From NCBI RefSeq assembly GCF_023746615.1, contig NZ_CP082275.1, positions 1,054,001 through 1,118,000 on the forward strand: a stretch of 64,000 nt of DNA, written 5' to 3'. The stretch is from Grimontia kaedaensis (GTDB lineage Bacteria > Pseudomonadota > Gammaproteobacteria > Enterobacterales > Vibrionaceae). Made by a program: the position numbers and the translations under genes. The notes under the pieces were generated by a model. It made no database searches, had not been told where the DNA came from, and saw only the letters and a program-made list of their open reading frames with translations. Position 1 is the first letter of the stretch. Each line of letters starts with the position of its first letter. This document shows positions 1 through 9,220 of the stretch, in pieces.

Positions 1-1472
1 TCTTCAGACACAATGATTTGGCCTTCGATGCTGTTCGCATCAATGCCAGCTTTGTTGAAGATAGAGGCCACGCGGGTGTAAGCGTATTGCATGTAAGGCG
101 CAGTATTGCCTTCAAATGCCAGCATGTTGTCCCAGTCAAACACATAGTCAGTAGTGCGGTGCTTAGACAAGTCAGCGTATTTTACGGCTGCCATTGCTAC
201 TGTGTTCGCAATGTTGTCTTTTTCTTCCACTGACAGTTCAGGGTTTTTCTCTTCAATTAGCTTCTTCGCACGCACTTCTGCTTCGTCCAGCAGGTCAGCC
301 AGACGAACGGTACCGCCTGCACGGGTCTTGAATGGCTTACCGTCTTTACCCAGCATCATGCCGAATGCATGGTGCTCAAGGCTCATGCTTTCAGGTACAT
401 AACCGGCTTTACGAACGATAGTCCACGCCTGCATCAGGTGCTGGTGCTGACGTGAGTCGATGAAGTACAGCACGCGATCTGCGTTGAAGGTTTCGTAGCG
501 GTATTTCGCGCATGCGATATCCGTAGTGGTGTACAGGAAGCCGCCATCACGCTTCTGGATGATCACACCCATAGGCTCGCCATCTTTGTTCTTGTACTCG
601 TCCAGGAATACAACCATGGCGCCGTCATCTTCGACTGCCAGGCCTTGTGCTTTAAGGTCTTCAACAATGCCAGCCAGCATGCCGTTGTACATGCTTTCAC
701 CCATCACGTCTTTATCGGTCAGGGATACGTTCAAACGGTCGTAGTTACGCTGGTTTTGTTCCAGAGTGATTTTTACCAGTTGCTGCCATTTTTCTTTGCA
801 GTACTCGTCTCCACTTTGCAGGCGAACCACGTAGTTACGTGCAGTCTTTGCAAACTCTTCGTCTTCGTCGTAAAGCTTCTTCGATTCACGGTAGAAGCCT
901 TCGATGTCGCTAAGATCCATCGAAATGTCGCCGCCTTGCGCTTCATGACGCTCAAGGTTTGCGATCAGCATGCCGAACTGGGTACCCCAGTCGCCAAGGT
1001 GGTTAGCGCGGATAACGTTGTGACCCATGAACTCCAGAGTGCGCACAACCGCGTCACCAATGATGGTTGAACGCAAGTGACCAACGTGCATTTCTTTCGC
1101 TACGTTTGGTGCTGAGTAGTCAACCACAATGTTTTGTTTTTCAGCTTCTGCCACGCCCAGACGGTCACTCGCCAGCGCTTCGTCTGCTTTGGCTGCAAGC
1201 CACTCAGTGCTTAAGAAAATATTGATAAACCCAGGGCCAGCGATTTCGGTTTTTTCCGCCATGCCATCCAGATCCAGAACATCCAGCACTTTCTGCGCGA
1301 ATTCGCGTGGGTTACAACCCAGCTTTTTGGCAACACCCATGATGCCGTTTGCCTGGTAGTCACCAAACTGTGGTTTCGCTGATTGACGGACAGCCGCTGG
1401 GCTGCCTTCAGGTGCACCTGCAGCAACCATGGCTGCAGCGACTTTGTCGTTAAGAAGGGCTTGAATATTCAC
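1..1472 (-). CDS. argS: Arginyl-tRNA synthetase, C-terminus cut by the window edge
   Basis: Charges tRNA-Arg with arginine in the cytosol. The reverse strand reads from a GTG at 1472 (MNIQALLNDKVAAAMVAAG) through a class I HIGH-type signature, HVGHLRST, in the order expected: N-terminal Add1-like domain, then Rossmann catalytic domain. About 490 residues are visible. The family is usually about 577 residues, so the end of the anticodon-binding domain lies outside the window. GTG is chosen because the N-terminus aligns with other ArgRS from this codon. The divergent neighbour is yecM, as in E. coli and many Vibrionaceae. Confidence 0.95.
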   Translation of the reverse strand, partial: MNIQALLNDKVAAAMVAAGAPEGSPAAVRQSAKPQFGDYQANGIMGVAKKLGCNPREFAQKVLDVLDLDGMAEKTEIAGPGFINIFLSTEWLAAKADEALASDRLGVAEAEKQNIVVDYSAPNVAKEMHVGHLRSTIIGDAVVRTLEFMGHNVIRANHLGDWGTQFGMLIANLERHEAQGGDISMDLSDIEGFYRESKKLYDEDEEFAKTARNYVVRLQSGDEYCKEKWQQLVKITLEQNQRNYDRLNVSLTDKDVMGESMYNGMLAGIVEDLKAQGLAVEDDGAMVVFLDEYKNKDGEPMGVIIQKRDGGFLYTTTDIACAKYRYETFNADRVLYFIDSRQHQHLMQAWTIVRKAGYVPESMSLEHHAFGMMLGKDGKPFKTRAGGTVRLADLLDEAEVRAKKLIEEKNPELSVEEKDNIANTVAMAAVKYADLSKHRTTDYVFDWDNMLAFEGNTAPYMQYAYTRVASIFNKAGIDANSIEGQIIVSE

Positions 1473-1761
1473 TTGCTTACCTTAATTCTGACACCCGGCA
1501 AAATACAGCCGGGTTAAAGCAAAAAATCCGTCAACAATACCCACTGCAATTTGAGGCAAACAGGGCATGGTTGACGGCTTTAGCACTGAAACTTGGGCAT
1601 CAAAGTGTGATGCGCGTATGTAGGCGTAATAATACCCACAAACAGGCGCAGTTTAAAAGCTGAATCCTGCGAAATAGGTGGATTTCATAACAAGTAAAAG
1701 CGTGTGCGTTCCAGTGATATCAACGCTGTGGTAAATTCCTGTCATCTTTGAAGGTAACGAG

Positions 1762-2346
1762 ATGACCATGCCAGCATTAACCGTCGATTCCCTCTACGCC
1801 ACACTCCCCGATTTTTCTGCTCGCTTGGATGCGCTGTTAGAAGTGTTGGAGTTGGATCTTAGCGCCTATCGTGCCGACCACATCGCTTTGCGCATCAACG
1901 ACAGAAAAGCGGCTGAGGAACTTCACCAATCCTGGCTCTCTTCGGGTGAAGAACTTTCCGTGAATAACATCAATGGCCGTCCTATTGTGGTGATCAAAGC
2001 CAACGATCCGCTGTCTTTCGGTCAATGGCAAACGCAATGTGTCGAGTTGCCGTATCCGGGTGACAAGCTTTATCCGGTGGAAGGATGGGAACACGCCGAA
2101 TGGGTGGTACCCTCAAAGGCGACAACACCGGAAGCACTGCTCGAGGATGTGTTTGGCTTGTTCCCAGCGCTTGCAGCAAAGTGGGATCAACTGGCATCAC
2201 TGGGTGTGAAGGTGAAACTGAGCTCTCCCGCAGGCGAGGGCGAGCGTATTGCCAACCCGACTGTGGCATTCAAGTTCAAGGGCATTTGCGTCAAGCTCCA
2301 CCCCGTGACTCTGGAGCAAGTGATAGAAAGTGAAAAAGGAGCCTGA
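1762..2346 (+). CDS. yecM: YecM-family protein (VOC-like fold)
   Basis: A 194-aa protein of the YecM family, which has a vicinal-oxygen-chelate type fold and is predicted to bind metal; its reaction is not known. The length is typical, and the sequence carries family stretches such as YRADHIALRIND near residue 36 and the tail FKFKGICVKLHP. The start ATG at 1762 follows an AAGG ribosome-binding site; a second ATG two codons later (1768) is an alternative. It sits divergent from argS, the same neighbour as in E. coli. Its stop codon is the loop of a bidirectional terminator. Confidence 0.85.
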   Translation: MTMPALTVDSLYATLPDFSARLDALLEVLELDLSAYRADHIALRINDRKAAEELHQSWLSSGEELSVNNINGRPIVVIKANDPLSFGQWQTQCVELPYPGDKLYPVEGWEHAEWVVPSKATTPEALLEDVFGLFPALAAKWDQLASLGVKVKLSSPAGEGERIANPTVAFKFKGICVKLHPVTLEQVIESEKGA

Positions 2347-2360
2347 GGCTCCTTTTTCTT
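2332..2360. terminator. Bidirectional rho-independent terminator between yecM and purU
   Basis: GAAAAAGGAGCC (2332-2343) pairs perfectly with GGCTCCTTTTTC (2347-2358). The three-base loop TGA is the yecM stop codon itself. A-runs and T-runs on the two sides let it serve both convergent genes. Confidence 0.85.
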
Positions 2361-2375
2361 TGGTCGATTTCCTGC

Positions 2376-3212
2376 TTACAGAATGACGGTCTTATTGCCA
2401 TAAACGAAGACTTTGTCTTCGATCACTTGGCTCAGAGCATTACTCAGCACGGTTTTCTCTACGTCACGACCCGCTTTCACCATGTCTTCTGCACTGAAGG
2501 TGTGGTCAACATGTTTCACGTTCTGGTCGATGATTGGACCTTCATCTAAATCGTTGGTCACGAAATGTGCCGTTGCACCAATGATTTTTACGCCTCGTTC
2601 CCATGCCTGATGATAAGGGCGTGCGCCGATGAATGCTGGCAGGAAGCTGTGGTGAATGTTGATGATTTTACGAGGGAAACGTGCAACGAAGTTTGGTGTC
2701 AGCACACGCATAAATTTTGCCAGAACAATATGGTTCGGTTCATACCCTTCGATGATGTCGATGATTTGGTTTTCATGCTCTTCACGTTCCAAGCCTTCAT
2801 GGCTCACAAAGTGGAACGGAATATCGAATTTTTCCGTTAATGCTGCCAGCTTATCGTGGTTACCAATTACGGCGGCAATATCCACATCCAAAGAACCGTC
2901 ATAGGCTTTCATCAGGATGTCACCCAGACAATGTGACTCTTTGGTCACCATGATCACCACACGTTTACGGCGACTGGTGTCAACGAGATTGCGGTGGCTG
3001 CCTGCCGGGAGCGCCTGATCGATATCCATCAGGAAGGTTTCATCATTGAAAATCCCTTCCAGCTCAGTACGCATGAAGAATTGACCGGTACTGTGGTCAA
3101 CGTACTCATTGTTATGGATGATGTTGAGTTGGTGTTTGTAACAGATGTTGGTGATCTTGGCGATGAGGCCTTGCGCGTCAGGGCAGTCCGTCAGCAGGAT
3201 TTTTCTTTCCAT
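2376..3212 (-). CDS. purU: Formyltetrahydrofolate deformylase
   Basis: Hydrolyses 10-formyl-THF to formate and THF, balancing one-carbon pools and supplying formate for PurT. The 278 residues show an N-terminal ACT domain (LLTDCPDAQGLIAKITNICY) that senses Met/Gly in E. coli PurU, then a formyltransferase-like domain with the catalytic Asn/His stretch INIHHSFLPAF and a downstream Asp in LDEGPIIDQ. Length matches the 280-aa E. coli protein. It converges with yecM. Formate made here is of interest because the formate dehydrogenase remnant at 20 kb is dead. Confidence 0.95.
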   Translation of the reverse strand: MERKILLTDCPDAQGLIAKITNICYKHQLNIIHNNEYVDHSTGQFFMRTELEGIFNDETFLMDIDQALPAGSHRNLVDTSRRKRVVIMVTKESHCLGDILMKAYDGSLDVDIAAVIGNHDKLAALTEKFDIPFHFVSHEGLEREEHENQIIDIIEGYEPNHIVLAKFMRVLTPNFVARFPRKIINIHHSFLPAFIGARPYHQAWERGVKIIGATAHFVTNDLDEGPIIDQNVKHVDHTFSAEDMVKAGRDVEKTVLSNALSQVIEDKVFVYGNKTVIL

Positions 3213-3372
3213 AGAAACGTATTACTCGTGATGAATTTTAATTTGCTATTCATCACGTTTTACTCTGAATTGGCCTCAAGGTCAAAGACTTGACGGTGAG
3301 GTTCTGCATGTCTGGCGATAAGGGGGGATTGTTGGCATAATGCAATCCTTTCAAATACTGTATAAATGACCA

Positions 3373-5328
3373 ATGATTTCGAAGGTTTTCTCCACCACAG
3401 GTGCGTTGGCTCGAGCGATAAAAGGTTTCCAGCCACGCCAGCCGCAGACCGATATGGCGTTGTCAGTTGAGCGTTCAATCAAAAACCAAACTCAACTCGT
3501 AGTCGAGGCAGGGACGGGTACCGGTAAAACATATGCGTATCTGGTGCCTGCACTGCTTAGTGGAAAGAAAACCATTGTCAGTACAGGTTCGAAAAATCTT
3601 CAGGAACAGCTGTTTCACCGTGATCTACCATTGATGGTCGACACCCTCGGCTTCTCAGGTCGTGTTGCCTTGCTGAAAGGGCGAGCAAACTACCTTTGCC
3701 CAGAACGCTTGAGTCGCCAGATGATCGAGAGTCACGACGGTCACGCTGATCCGACACTGCTTAGCCAGTTAGTGAAAGTACGCAGCTGGTCTTCAGAAAC
3801 CAAAACCGGTGATCTGGGCGAGTGCGATGATTTGGCGGAAGACAGCCCAATCATCCCCACAATTACCTCGACGAATGACAACTGTCTGGGCAAGGAATGC
3901 CCAAGCTATGAAGACTGTTTTGTGGTGAAGGCCCGCAAACGCGCCATGGATGCAGACTTGGTGGTCGTGAATCACCACCTTTTCCTAGCCGATTTGGCGA
4001 TCAAAGAAACAGGGTTTGGTGAACTGATTCCGGAAGCGGAAGTGTTTATCTTCGATGAAGCGCACCAGATCCCCGATATCGCCAGCCAGTATTTCGGCCA
4101 GAGTCTTTCCAGTCGTCAGCTTCAGGAACTCGCCAAAGACATCAACATTGCGTATCGCACTGAACTTCGCGATACCAAACAGCTTGAGAAAGTCGCTGAT
4201 CGCCTTTCTCAATCGGCATCGGATTTGCGCATTGTACTGGGCGAGCCGGGCTTTCGTGGTAACTGGCGTGAAATAAGCACTTCTCCGGCGGTAGCAAGGG
4301 AGCTGGTGCGTTTGACCGACGCACTAGAGCTTGCCCATGACGTGATGAAGCTGTCATTGGGTCGAAGCCAGTTGTTGGATGCCGCCTTCGATCGCGCTAC
4401 TTTATTTAAAGCCAGACTTGAGCGGGTAAAAGATACCTCTATCCCTGGCTATTCCTATTGGTACGAATGTAGCCGCCATCATTTCAGCCTGAACATCACA
4501 CCATTGTCCGTGGCTGAAAAATTCCGCGAGCAAATTCAGCAGCAGGAAGGGGCGTGGATATTTACCTCTGCAACGCTCGCGGTGAACGATGACTTCAGTC
4601 ACTTCAGCAACCGCTTGGGTTTAGAGCCCACAGAGCAGTTTACCCTGCCTAGTCCATTCGATTACGAATCTCAGGCGATTCTCTGTGTTCCGCGCTTTTT
4701 GCCAGAGCCAAACAGCTATGGCTTGGCTGACAAGCTGGTGGACATGCTTAAGCCAGTGATTGAGCAAAACAACGGACGCTGTTTCTTCCTTTGTACCTCA
4801 CATCAAATGGTGCGTGATTTGTCTGAGCGTTTCCGCGAATTGTCAGACTTGCCTGTGTTAGTGCAAGGGGAAATGTCGAAACAAAAACTGCTCGCTGAAT
4901 TTTTAGAGTTGGGTAATGCGCTTTTGGTTGCCACAGGTGCCTTCTGGGAAGGGATAGACGTTAGAGGGCAGGCGCTGAGCTGTGTTATTATCGACAAATT
5001 GCCTTTTACTGCGCCGGACGATCCGCTGCTAAAAGCACGGATTGAAGATTGTCGCCTTCAGGGCGGCGACCCGTTTTCCCAGGTTCAAATCCCTGATGCA
5101 GTGATCACCCTCAAGCAGGGAGTTGGTCGACTCATCCGTGATAGAAACGATCATGGTGCGCTTATTATCTGTGATAACCGCTTGGTGAGCAGAAATTATG
5201 GTGAAACCTTCCTGCGCAGCTTACCGCCAATCCCGCGAACGCGTGATCTGGCAAAAGTCAGCGAATTTCTCGCTGAAATAGATACGAACAACCAGTCTGC
5301 AGAATCGTCTGCAGCGTCAGAGGTATAA
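3373..5328 (+). CDS. yoaA: DinG/XPD-family ATP-dependent DNA helicase YoaA
   Basis: A superfamily 2 iron-sulphur helicase; YoaA in E. coli works with the HolC subunit of DNA polymerase III in damage tolerance. Seen in 651 aa: Walker A AGTGTGKT at residues 46-53, four cysteines that would hold the 4Fe-4S cluster (C109, C171, C176, C182), DEAH at 228-231, and the late helicase motifs FWEGIDVRG and QGVGRLIRD. Similarity to E. coli YoaA runs end to end. The ATG at 3373 has only a weak ribosome-binding site. Its stop codon abuts the tsaB start, so the two are probably one transcript. Confidence 0.93.
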   Translation: MISKVFSTTGALARAIKGFQPRQPQTDMALSVERSIKNQTQLVVEAGTGTGKTYAYLVPALLSGKKTIVSTGSKNLQEQLFHRDLPLMVDTLGFSGRVALLKGRANYLCPERLSRQMIESHDGHADPTLLSQLVKVRSWSSETKTGDLGECDDLAEDSPIIPTITSTNDNCLGKECPSYEDCFVVKARKRAMDADLVVVNHHLFLADLAIKETGFGELIPEAEVFIFDEAHQIPDIASQYFGQSLSSRQLQELAKDINIAYRTELRDTKQLEKVADRLSQSASDLRIVLGEPGFRGNWREISTSPAVARELVRLTDALELAHDVMKLSLGRSQLLDAAFDRATLFKARLERVKDTSIPGYSYWYECSRHHFSLNITPLSVAEKFREQIQQQEGAWIFTSATLAVNDDFSHFSNRLGLEPTEQFTLPSPFDYESQAILCVPRFLPEPNSYGLADKLVDMLKPVIEQNNGRCFFLCTSHQMVRDLSERFRELSDLPVLVQGEMSKQKLLAEFLELGNALLVATGAFWEGIDVRGQALSCVIIDKLPFTAPDDPLLKARIEDCRLQGGDPFSQVQIPDAVITLKQGVGRLIRDRNDHGALIICDNRLVSRNYGETFLRSLPPIPRTRDLAKVSEFLAEIDTNNQSAESSAASEV

Positions 5329-6024
5329 ATGGCTTCTAAGATCCTTGCCGTCGATACGGCCACTGAAAACTGCTCCGTCGCCCTGAAGGTGGGGAACGAC
5401 ATTATCGCGCGTTGTGAAATGGCACCGCGTGAACACACCACGAAAATCCTGCCTATGGTCGATAGTGTACTGGCTGAAGCGGGCTTAAAGCTGAACCAGC
5501 TGGATGCGCTGGCGTTTGGGCGTGGTCCTGGCAGTTTTACCGGTGTGCGTATTGGTATTGGTATCGCTCAGGGTTTGGCATTTGGTGCAGATCTGCCAAT
5601 GGTCGGTGTGTCCACGCTGGCTGCAATGGCGGAGCAAGCTCATCGTAAACAGCAGGCAACCCATGTGCTGTCCACCATCGATGCACGCATGAACGAAATC
5701 TATGCAGGTGGCTATGTGCGCCTTGAAAACGGCGATTGGGAAACGGTCGTTGAAGAAGCAGTACTGCCTCCTGAAATGCTCAAGCCAGAATTGGCAAAAG
5801 GTGAGTGGTTTGTAGCAGGAACAGGCTGGCAAGCTTACCCTGATTTGCAAGGCCAGCTACACTTATCGGTAAGCGACAGCGGTGTGTTGTATCCTGAATC
5901 GCAGGATATGTTAATCCTTGCTCATCATGCGTTTGCGCGTGGAGAGGCAGTGGATGCAGAACATGCCAGCCCGGTATACCTTCGTGATACTGTGGCATGG
6001 AAGAAATTACCAGGTCGCGAATAG
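5329..6024 (+). CDS. tsaB: tRNA threonylcarbamoyladenosine biosynthesis protein TsaB
   Basis: A non-catalytic partner of TsaD, TsaE and TsaC in making t6A37 of ANN-decoding tRNAs. The 231 residues start with the ASKHA-type ILAVDTATENCSVAL and carry the family stretch FGRGPGSFTGVRIG near residue 63, which forms the TsaB-TsaD dimer surface. The ATG follows the yoaA TAA with no gap, implying coupled translation. The yoaA-tsaB order is also seen in enterics and vibrios. Confidence 0.93.
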   Translation: MASKILAVDTATENCSVALKVGNDIIARCEMAPREHTTKILPMVDSVLAEAGLKLNQLDALAFGRGPGSFTGVRIGIGIAQGLAFGADLPMVGVSTLAAMAEQAHRKQQATHVLSTIDARMNEIYAGGYVRLENGDWETVVEEAVLPPEMLKPELAKGEWFVAGTGWQAYPDLQGQLHLSVSDSGVLYPESQDMLILAHHAFARGEAVDAEHASPVYLRDTVAWKKLPGRE

Positions 6025-6055
6025 TTTTATCTAAAGCTAACCGATAAGGTCTTTC

Positions 6056-6346
6056 ATGGTTTCAATACAGGGATTACCACAGCAGATACAGCGTCCAGGA
6101 AAAGCTGGACGCAAACCCGCGCAGAAGAAGGAGGAGGCCCGTGATGTCTCAGAGCCTTCCGTGGTGGCAAAAGCGGTATCCCGTGGTATTCGAAACCCTG
6201 AAATGGCGGAAGATGCCTTTCAAAACATTCATTATGATTTACCCGATGGGCGTAGCCGCCATGCGCTGGCGTCCTATATGGATGTAAAAAACCAGGCCCG
6301 TCGTGAAGAACTTATCGCCATGTTCGGCGTAGATGTCTTCGTTTAA
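6056..6346 (+). CDS. Conserved small protein of unknown function (96 aa)
   Basis: I do not recognise a domain. The first 30 residues are basic and Q/K-rich (GLPQQIQRPGKAGRKPAQKK), followed by a more ordered acidic half ending REELIAMFGVDVFV. It begins 31 bases after tsaB and lies before the hydrolase, in the same direction, so it may share the yoaA-tsaB transcript. Similar small proteins occur at this place in vibrios, from memory, sometimes labelled partition-related without evidence. No signal peptide or membrane segment is visible. Confidence 0.75.
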   Translation: MVSIQGLPQQIQRPGKAGRKPAQKKEEARDVSEPSVVAKAVSRGIRNPEMAEDAFQNIHYDLPDGRSRHALASYMDVKNQARREELIAMFGVDVFV

Positions 6347-6413
6347 GTAACTCCTCGTACCACTTAGTCTACACTCTCTGTGGTAGGCTTCGCGCGCTCT
6401 CAAACGGTCCAAT

Positions 6414-7292
6414 ATGACATTACAAGAACAAAAATATGCAGTGAGATTTGGCGATCTCGCCGCGCAGGTTTATCTGACCGAGCGAAACACGCCGACTCTT
6501 CTGATGTTGCATGGGTGGCAAGATAATAGCGGAAGCTTTGCGCCACTCGCCCCGCAGCTCAGCGAGCACTTTGATTTGGTCATGCCAGATTGGCCCGGGC
6601 ACGGTTATTCCGACCATAAAGGTGCCGACAGCTTCTATCCCTTCTTTGATTATGTGGACGACCTCCACCAACTGATCCTCCAGTTGGGCGACAGGCCGAT
6701 CTATCTGGTCGGGCATTCGTTGGGTGCATTAGTGGCGTCTTGCTGGAGTGCTGCCTTCGCTGAAAGGGCGAAAGGGTTGGTGATGATAGAAGCGCTTGGC
6801 CCAATGTCTGAGCGCGAAGATAAAGTCGTCGAAAGGCTGAAACACGGCGTTGAAAGCCGCGAGAATATGAAGTTGCCTCGTGACTTACCTTCGCTGGATG
6901 CGGCGCTGAAACTTCGCCGGGGTATCAACAAAGTCAGCATTGAAGATCTGACACCGTTGGTTACGCGCGGTATTGAGCAAGTAGGCGATATCTGGCGCTG
7001 GCGTCATGATGCCAAGTTGAAGACGGAATCGATTTACCGGATGTCGACACATCATGCTGAACATTTGGTCCGTGGCATTGAATGTCCAGTAATGGCAATT
7101 ATCGGCGAAGACGGTTATCCAGAGCTTCGTAGCCCCATGGCTGAAAAACGTAAGGCGTGGTTCAAGAACCTGACCGTAGAAATGGTGGAAGGTACACATC
7201 ACTGCCACCTTCAGAGTCAGGCGAAAACAGCGTCTCTGATCATTGATTTTGTGACCAAGCTACATCTCACAGCGCTTAGCGATGTTAATTGA
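6414..7292 (+). CDS. Alpha/beta-fold hydrolase
   Basis: A 292-aa serine hydrolase of the alpha/beta fold. Visible: oxyanion-hole stretch LMLHGWQDNSG (about 30-40), nucleophile elbow GHSLG with Ser102, a late acid in IIGEDGYPEL, and a catalytic His candidate in the GTHHCHL stretch (H262 or H263). There is no signal peptide, so it is cytosolic. Substrate unknown; location before fadD hints at esters or acyl-thioesters, which is only an inference from position. An imperfect TACCAC/GTGGTA inverted repeat (about 6358-6388) lies upstream. Confidence 0.85.
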   Translation: MTLQEQKYAVRFGDLAAQVYLTERNTPTLLMLHGWQDNSGSFAPLAPQLSEHFDLVMPDWPGHGYSDHKGADSFYPFFDYVDDLHQLILQLGDRPIYLVGHSLGALVASCWSAAFAERAKGLVMIEALGPMSEREDKVVERLKHGVESRENMKLPRDLPSLDAALKLRRGINKVSIEDLTPLVTRGIEQVGDIWRWRHDAKLKTESIYRMSTHHAEHLVRGIECPVMAIIGEDGYPELRSPMAEKRKAWFKNLTVEMVEGTHHCHLQSQAKTASLIIDFVTKLHLTALSDVN

Positions 7293-7300
7293 ATGTTACT

Positions 7301-7341
7301 TCTGGTCTAATTGCGAGTTAAAACACTCGTTTGAATTTATT
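7301..7341 (+). promoter_or_regulatory. Possible fadD promoter with FadR-like half-site
   Basis: The 100-base gap before fadD contains TCTGGTCTAATTG (from 7301), which resembles one half of a FadR operator, overlapping a possible -35 TTGCGA (7311) with an AT-rich -10 region near 7336. FadR control of fadD is established in E. coli; the site here is a weak match. Confidence 0.25.
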
Positions 7342-7392
7342 GCGTCTGTCGCGGACTTTTTCTGTTCGCGGTAAAAAAATAGGAGAGATCAA

Positions 7393-9078
7393 GTGGATAA
7401 GGTTTGGCTTAACCGCTACCCATCAGATGTACCAGCGGAAATTTCTTCGGACATGTACCCTTCACTGGTAGAAATGTTCGAGAAGTCTGTCCAGAAATAT
7501 GCTGATCAGACTGCCTTCATCAATATGGGGCAGGTGATGACCTTCCGCAAACTGGAAGAGCGTAGCCGTGCTTTCGCTGCCTACCTGCAAAATGATCTTG
7601 GCCTGAAAAAAGGCGACCGCGTGGCTGTTATGATGCCAAACCTGTTGCAATACCCAATTGCGCTGTTTGGTATTCTGCGTGCTGGCTGTGTGGTGGTTAA
7701 CGTTAACCCGCTTTACACTCCACGTGAACTCGAACACCAGCTTAATGACTCGGGTGCGACCGCGATTGTTATCGTGTCGAACTTCGCACATACGCTGGAA
7801 AAAATCGTCGATAACACCAGTGTGCGTCACGTTATTCTGACCAGCCTTGGCGACCAACTGCCACGTGCAAAGGGAACCATCGTTAACTTCGTTGTGAAAT
7901 ACATCAAGAAGATGGTGCCGAAATACGATCTGCCACACGCGACTTCTATGCGCCTTGCATTGAAACGAGGCCGTCGAATGCAGTACGTGAAGCCATTTAT
8001 GACGGGTGATGACATTGCTTTCCTCCAGTACACAGGTGGAACGACGGGGGTTGCAAAAGGGGCGGTCCTGACCCACAACAACATGCTGGCGAACCTGAAC
8101 CAGGCGAAAGCCATGTATGCGCCTATCTTGAAAGAAGGCCGTGAGTTAGTGGTCACTGCGCTGCCGCTTTACCATGTGTTTGCTCTGACCGTGAATGGCT
8201 TGCTGTTTATCGAAATGGGTGGTCAGAACCTGTTGATCACCAACCCACGCGATATTCCCGCGTTTGTGAAAGAGCTGAAACAGCATCCGTTTACGGCAAT
8301 CACTGGCGTAAACACTCTGTTCAATGCACTGCTTAACAATGAAGACTTCCATGAGTTGGATTTCAGTAATCTCAGCCTAACAGTCGGCGGTGGTATGGCG
8401 GTACAACGTGCCGTGGCTGAAAGCTGGATGAAGCTGACGGGCAAACACTTGCTGGAAGGTTACGGCCTGACCGAGTGTTCGCCGCTGGTCGCGGCGTACC
8501 CGTATGATCTGAAAGAGTACAATGGCTCAATCGGCCTTCCAGTGCCATCAACTGATGTCCGCATCGTTGATGAGGAAGGTAACGTACTTGCAAACGATCA
8601 GATCGGTGAGTTGCAGGTGAAAGGTCCTCAGGTGATGCAGGGTTACTGGCAGCGTCCAGAAGCGACCAAAGAAGTGATCACCGAAGACGGTTGGCTCTCA
8701 ACAGGCGATATCGTCAAATTCGATGACGACGGTTTCCTGCACATTGTTGACCGTAAGAAAGACATGATTCTGGTGTCTGGCTTCAACGTTTATCCAAATG
8801 AAATCGAAGATGTTGTCGCGTTGCACGGTAAAGTATTGGAAGTTGCGGCAATCGGCCAGCCACATGAAACGTCTGGTGAGATCGTGAAGATCTGTGTGGT
8901 GAAACGCGATCCAAGCCTGACGAAAGATGAGCTTCTTGCGCATTGTCGTGAACACCTGACGGGTTACAAAGTGCCTAAGGTGATCGAATTCCGCGAAGAT
9001 CTGCCGAAAACCAACGTCGGTAAGATTTTGCGCCGTGCTCTTCGTGAAGAGCAGGACACCAAAAGCGCAGAAGCATAA
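7393..9078 (+). CDS. fadD: Long-chain fatty acid CoA ligase
   Basis: Activates long-chain fatty acids to acyl-CoA at the inner membrane for beta-oxidation or phospholipid synthesis. The 561 residues equal the length of E. coli FadD. Visible: the AMP-binding loop YTGGTTGVAKGAVLTH (about residue 213), the GYGLTECSP stretch, the D-containing WLSTGDIVKFDDDGF motif and the hinge DRKKDMILVSGFNVYP, with the C-terminal Lys in TNVGKILRR. The start is GTG at 7393, preceded by a strong AGGAGAG (7381-7387). A clear terminator follows. Confidence 0.96.
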   Translation: MDKVWLNRYPSDVPAEISSDMYPSLVEMFEKSVQKYADQTAFINMGQVMTFRKLEERSRAFAAYLQNDLGLKKGDRVAVMMPNLLQYPIALFGILRAGCVVVNVNPLYTPRELEHQLNDSGATAIVIVSNFAHTLEKIVDNTSVRHVILTSLGDQLPRAKGTIVNFVVKYIKKMVPKYDLPHATSMRLALKRGRRMQYVKPFMTGDDIAFLQYTGGTTGVAKGAVLTHNNMLANLNQAKAMYAPILKEGRELVVTALPLYHVFALTVNGLLFIEMGGQNLLITNPRDIPAFVKELKQHPFTAITGVNTLFNALLNNEDFHELDFSNLSLTVGGGMAVQRAVAESWMKLTGKHLLEGYGLTECSPLVAAYPYDLKEYNGSIGLPVPSTDVRIVDEEGNVLANDQIGELQVKGPQVMQGYWQRPEATKEVITEDGWLSTGDIVKFDDDGFLHIVDRKKDMILVSGFNVYPNEIEDVVALHGKVLEVAAIGQPHETSGEIVKICVVKRDPSLTKDELLAHCREHLTGYKVPKVIEFREDLPKTNVGKILRRALREEQDTKSAEA

Positions 9079-9143
9079 TCGGACATGCGTCGACTCGCTT
9101 AAGCGCGTACAATAGGTAGTAACTAAACTACCTATGCCTTTGA

Positions 9144-9176
9144 AAACATGCTGGCTCAGGCCAGCATGTTTGTTTT
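9144..9176 (+). terminator. fadD terminator
   Basis: AAACATGCTGGC (9144-9155), loop TCAG, GCCAGCATGTTT (9160-9171), then GTTTTC. A second hairpin, TCTGGGCTC/GAGCCCAGA (9176-9184 with 9192-9200), follows at once and ends 20 bases before the rnd start. The terminator's presence argues against a start codon for rnd at 9134. Confidence 0.8.
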
Positions 9177-9220
9177 CTGGGCTCAAAGAGCGAGCCCAGA
9201 ACCTAAATGTGGATGACAGC

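Noticed and set aside
9134..9220. Upstream extension of rnd
   Set aside because: It would read through the fadD terminator and adds residues not found in RNase D proteins.
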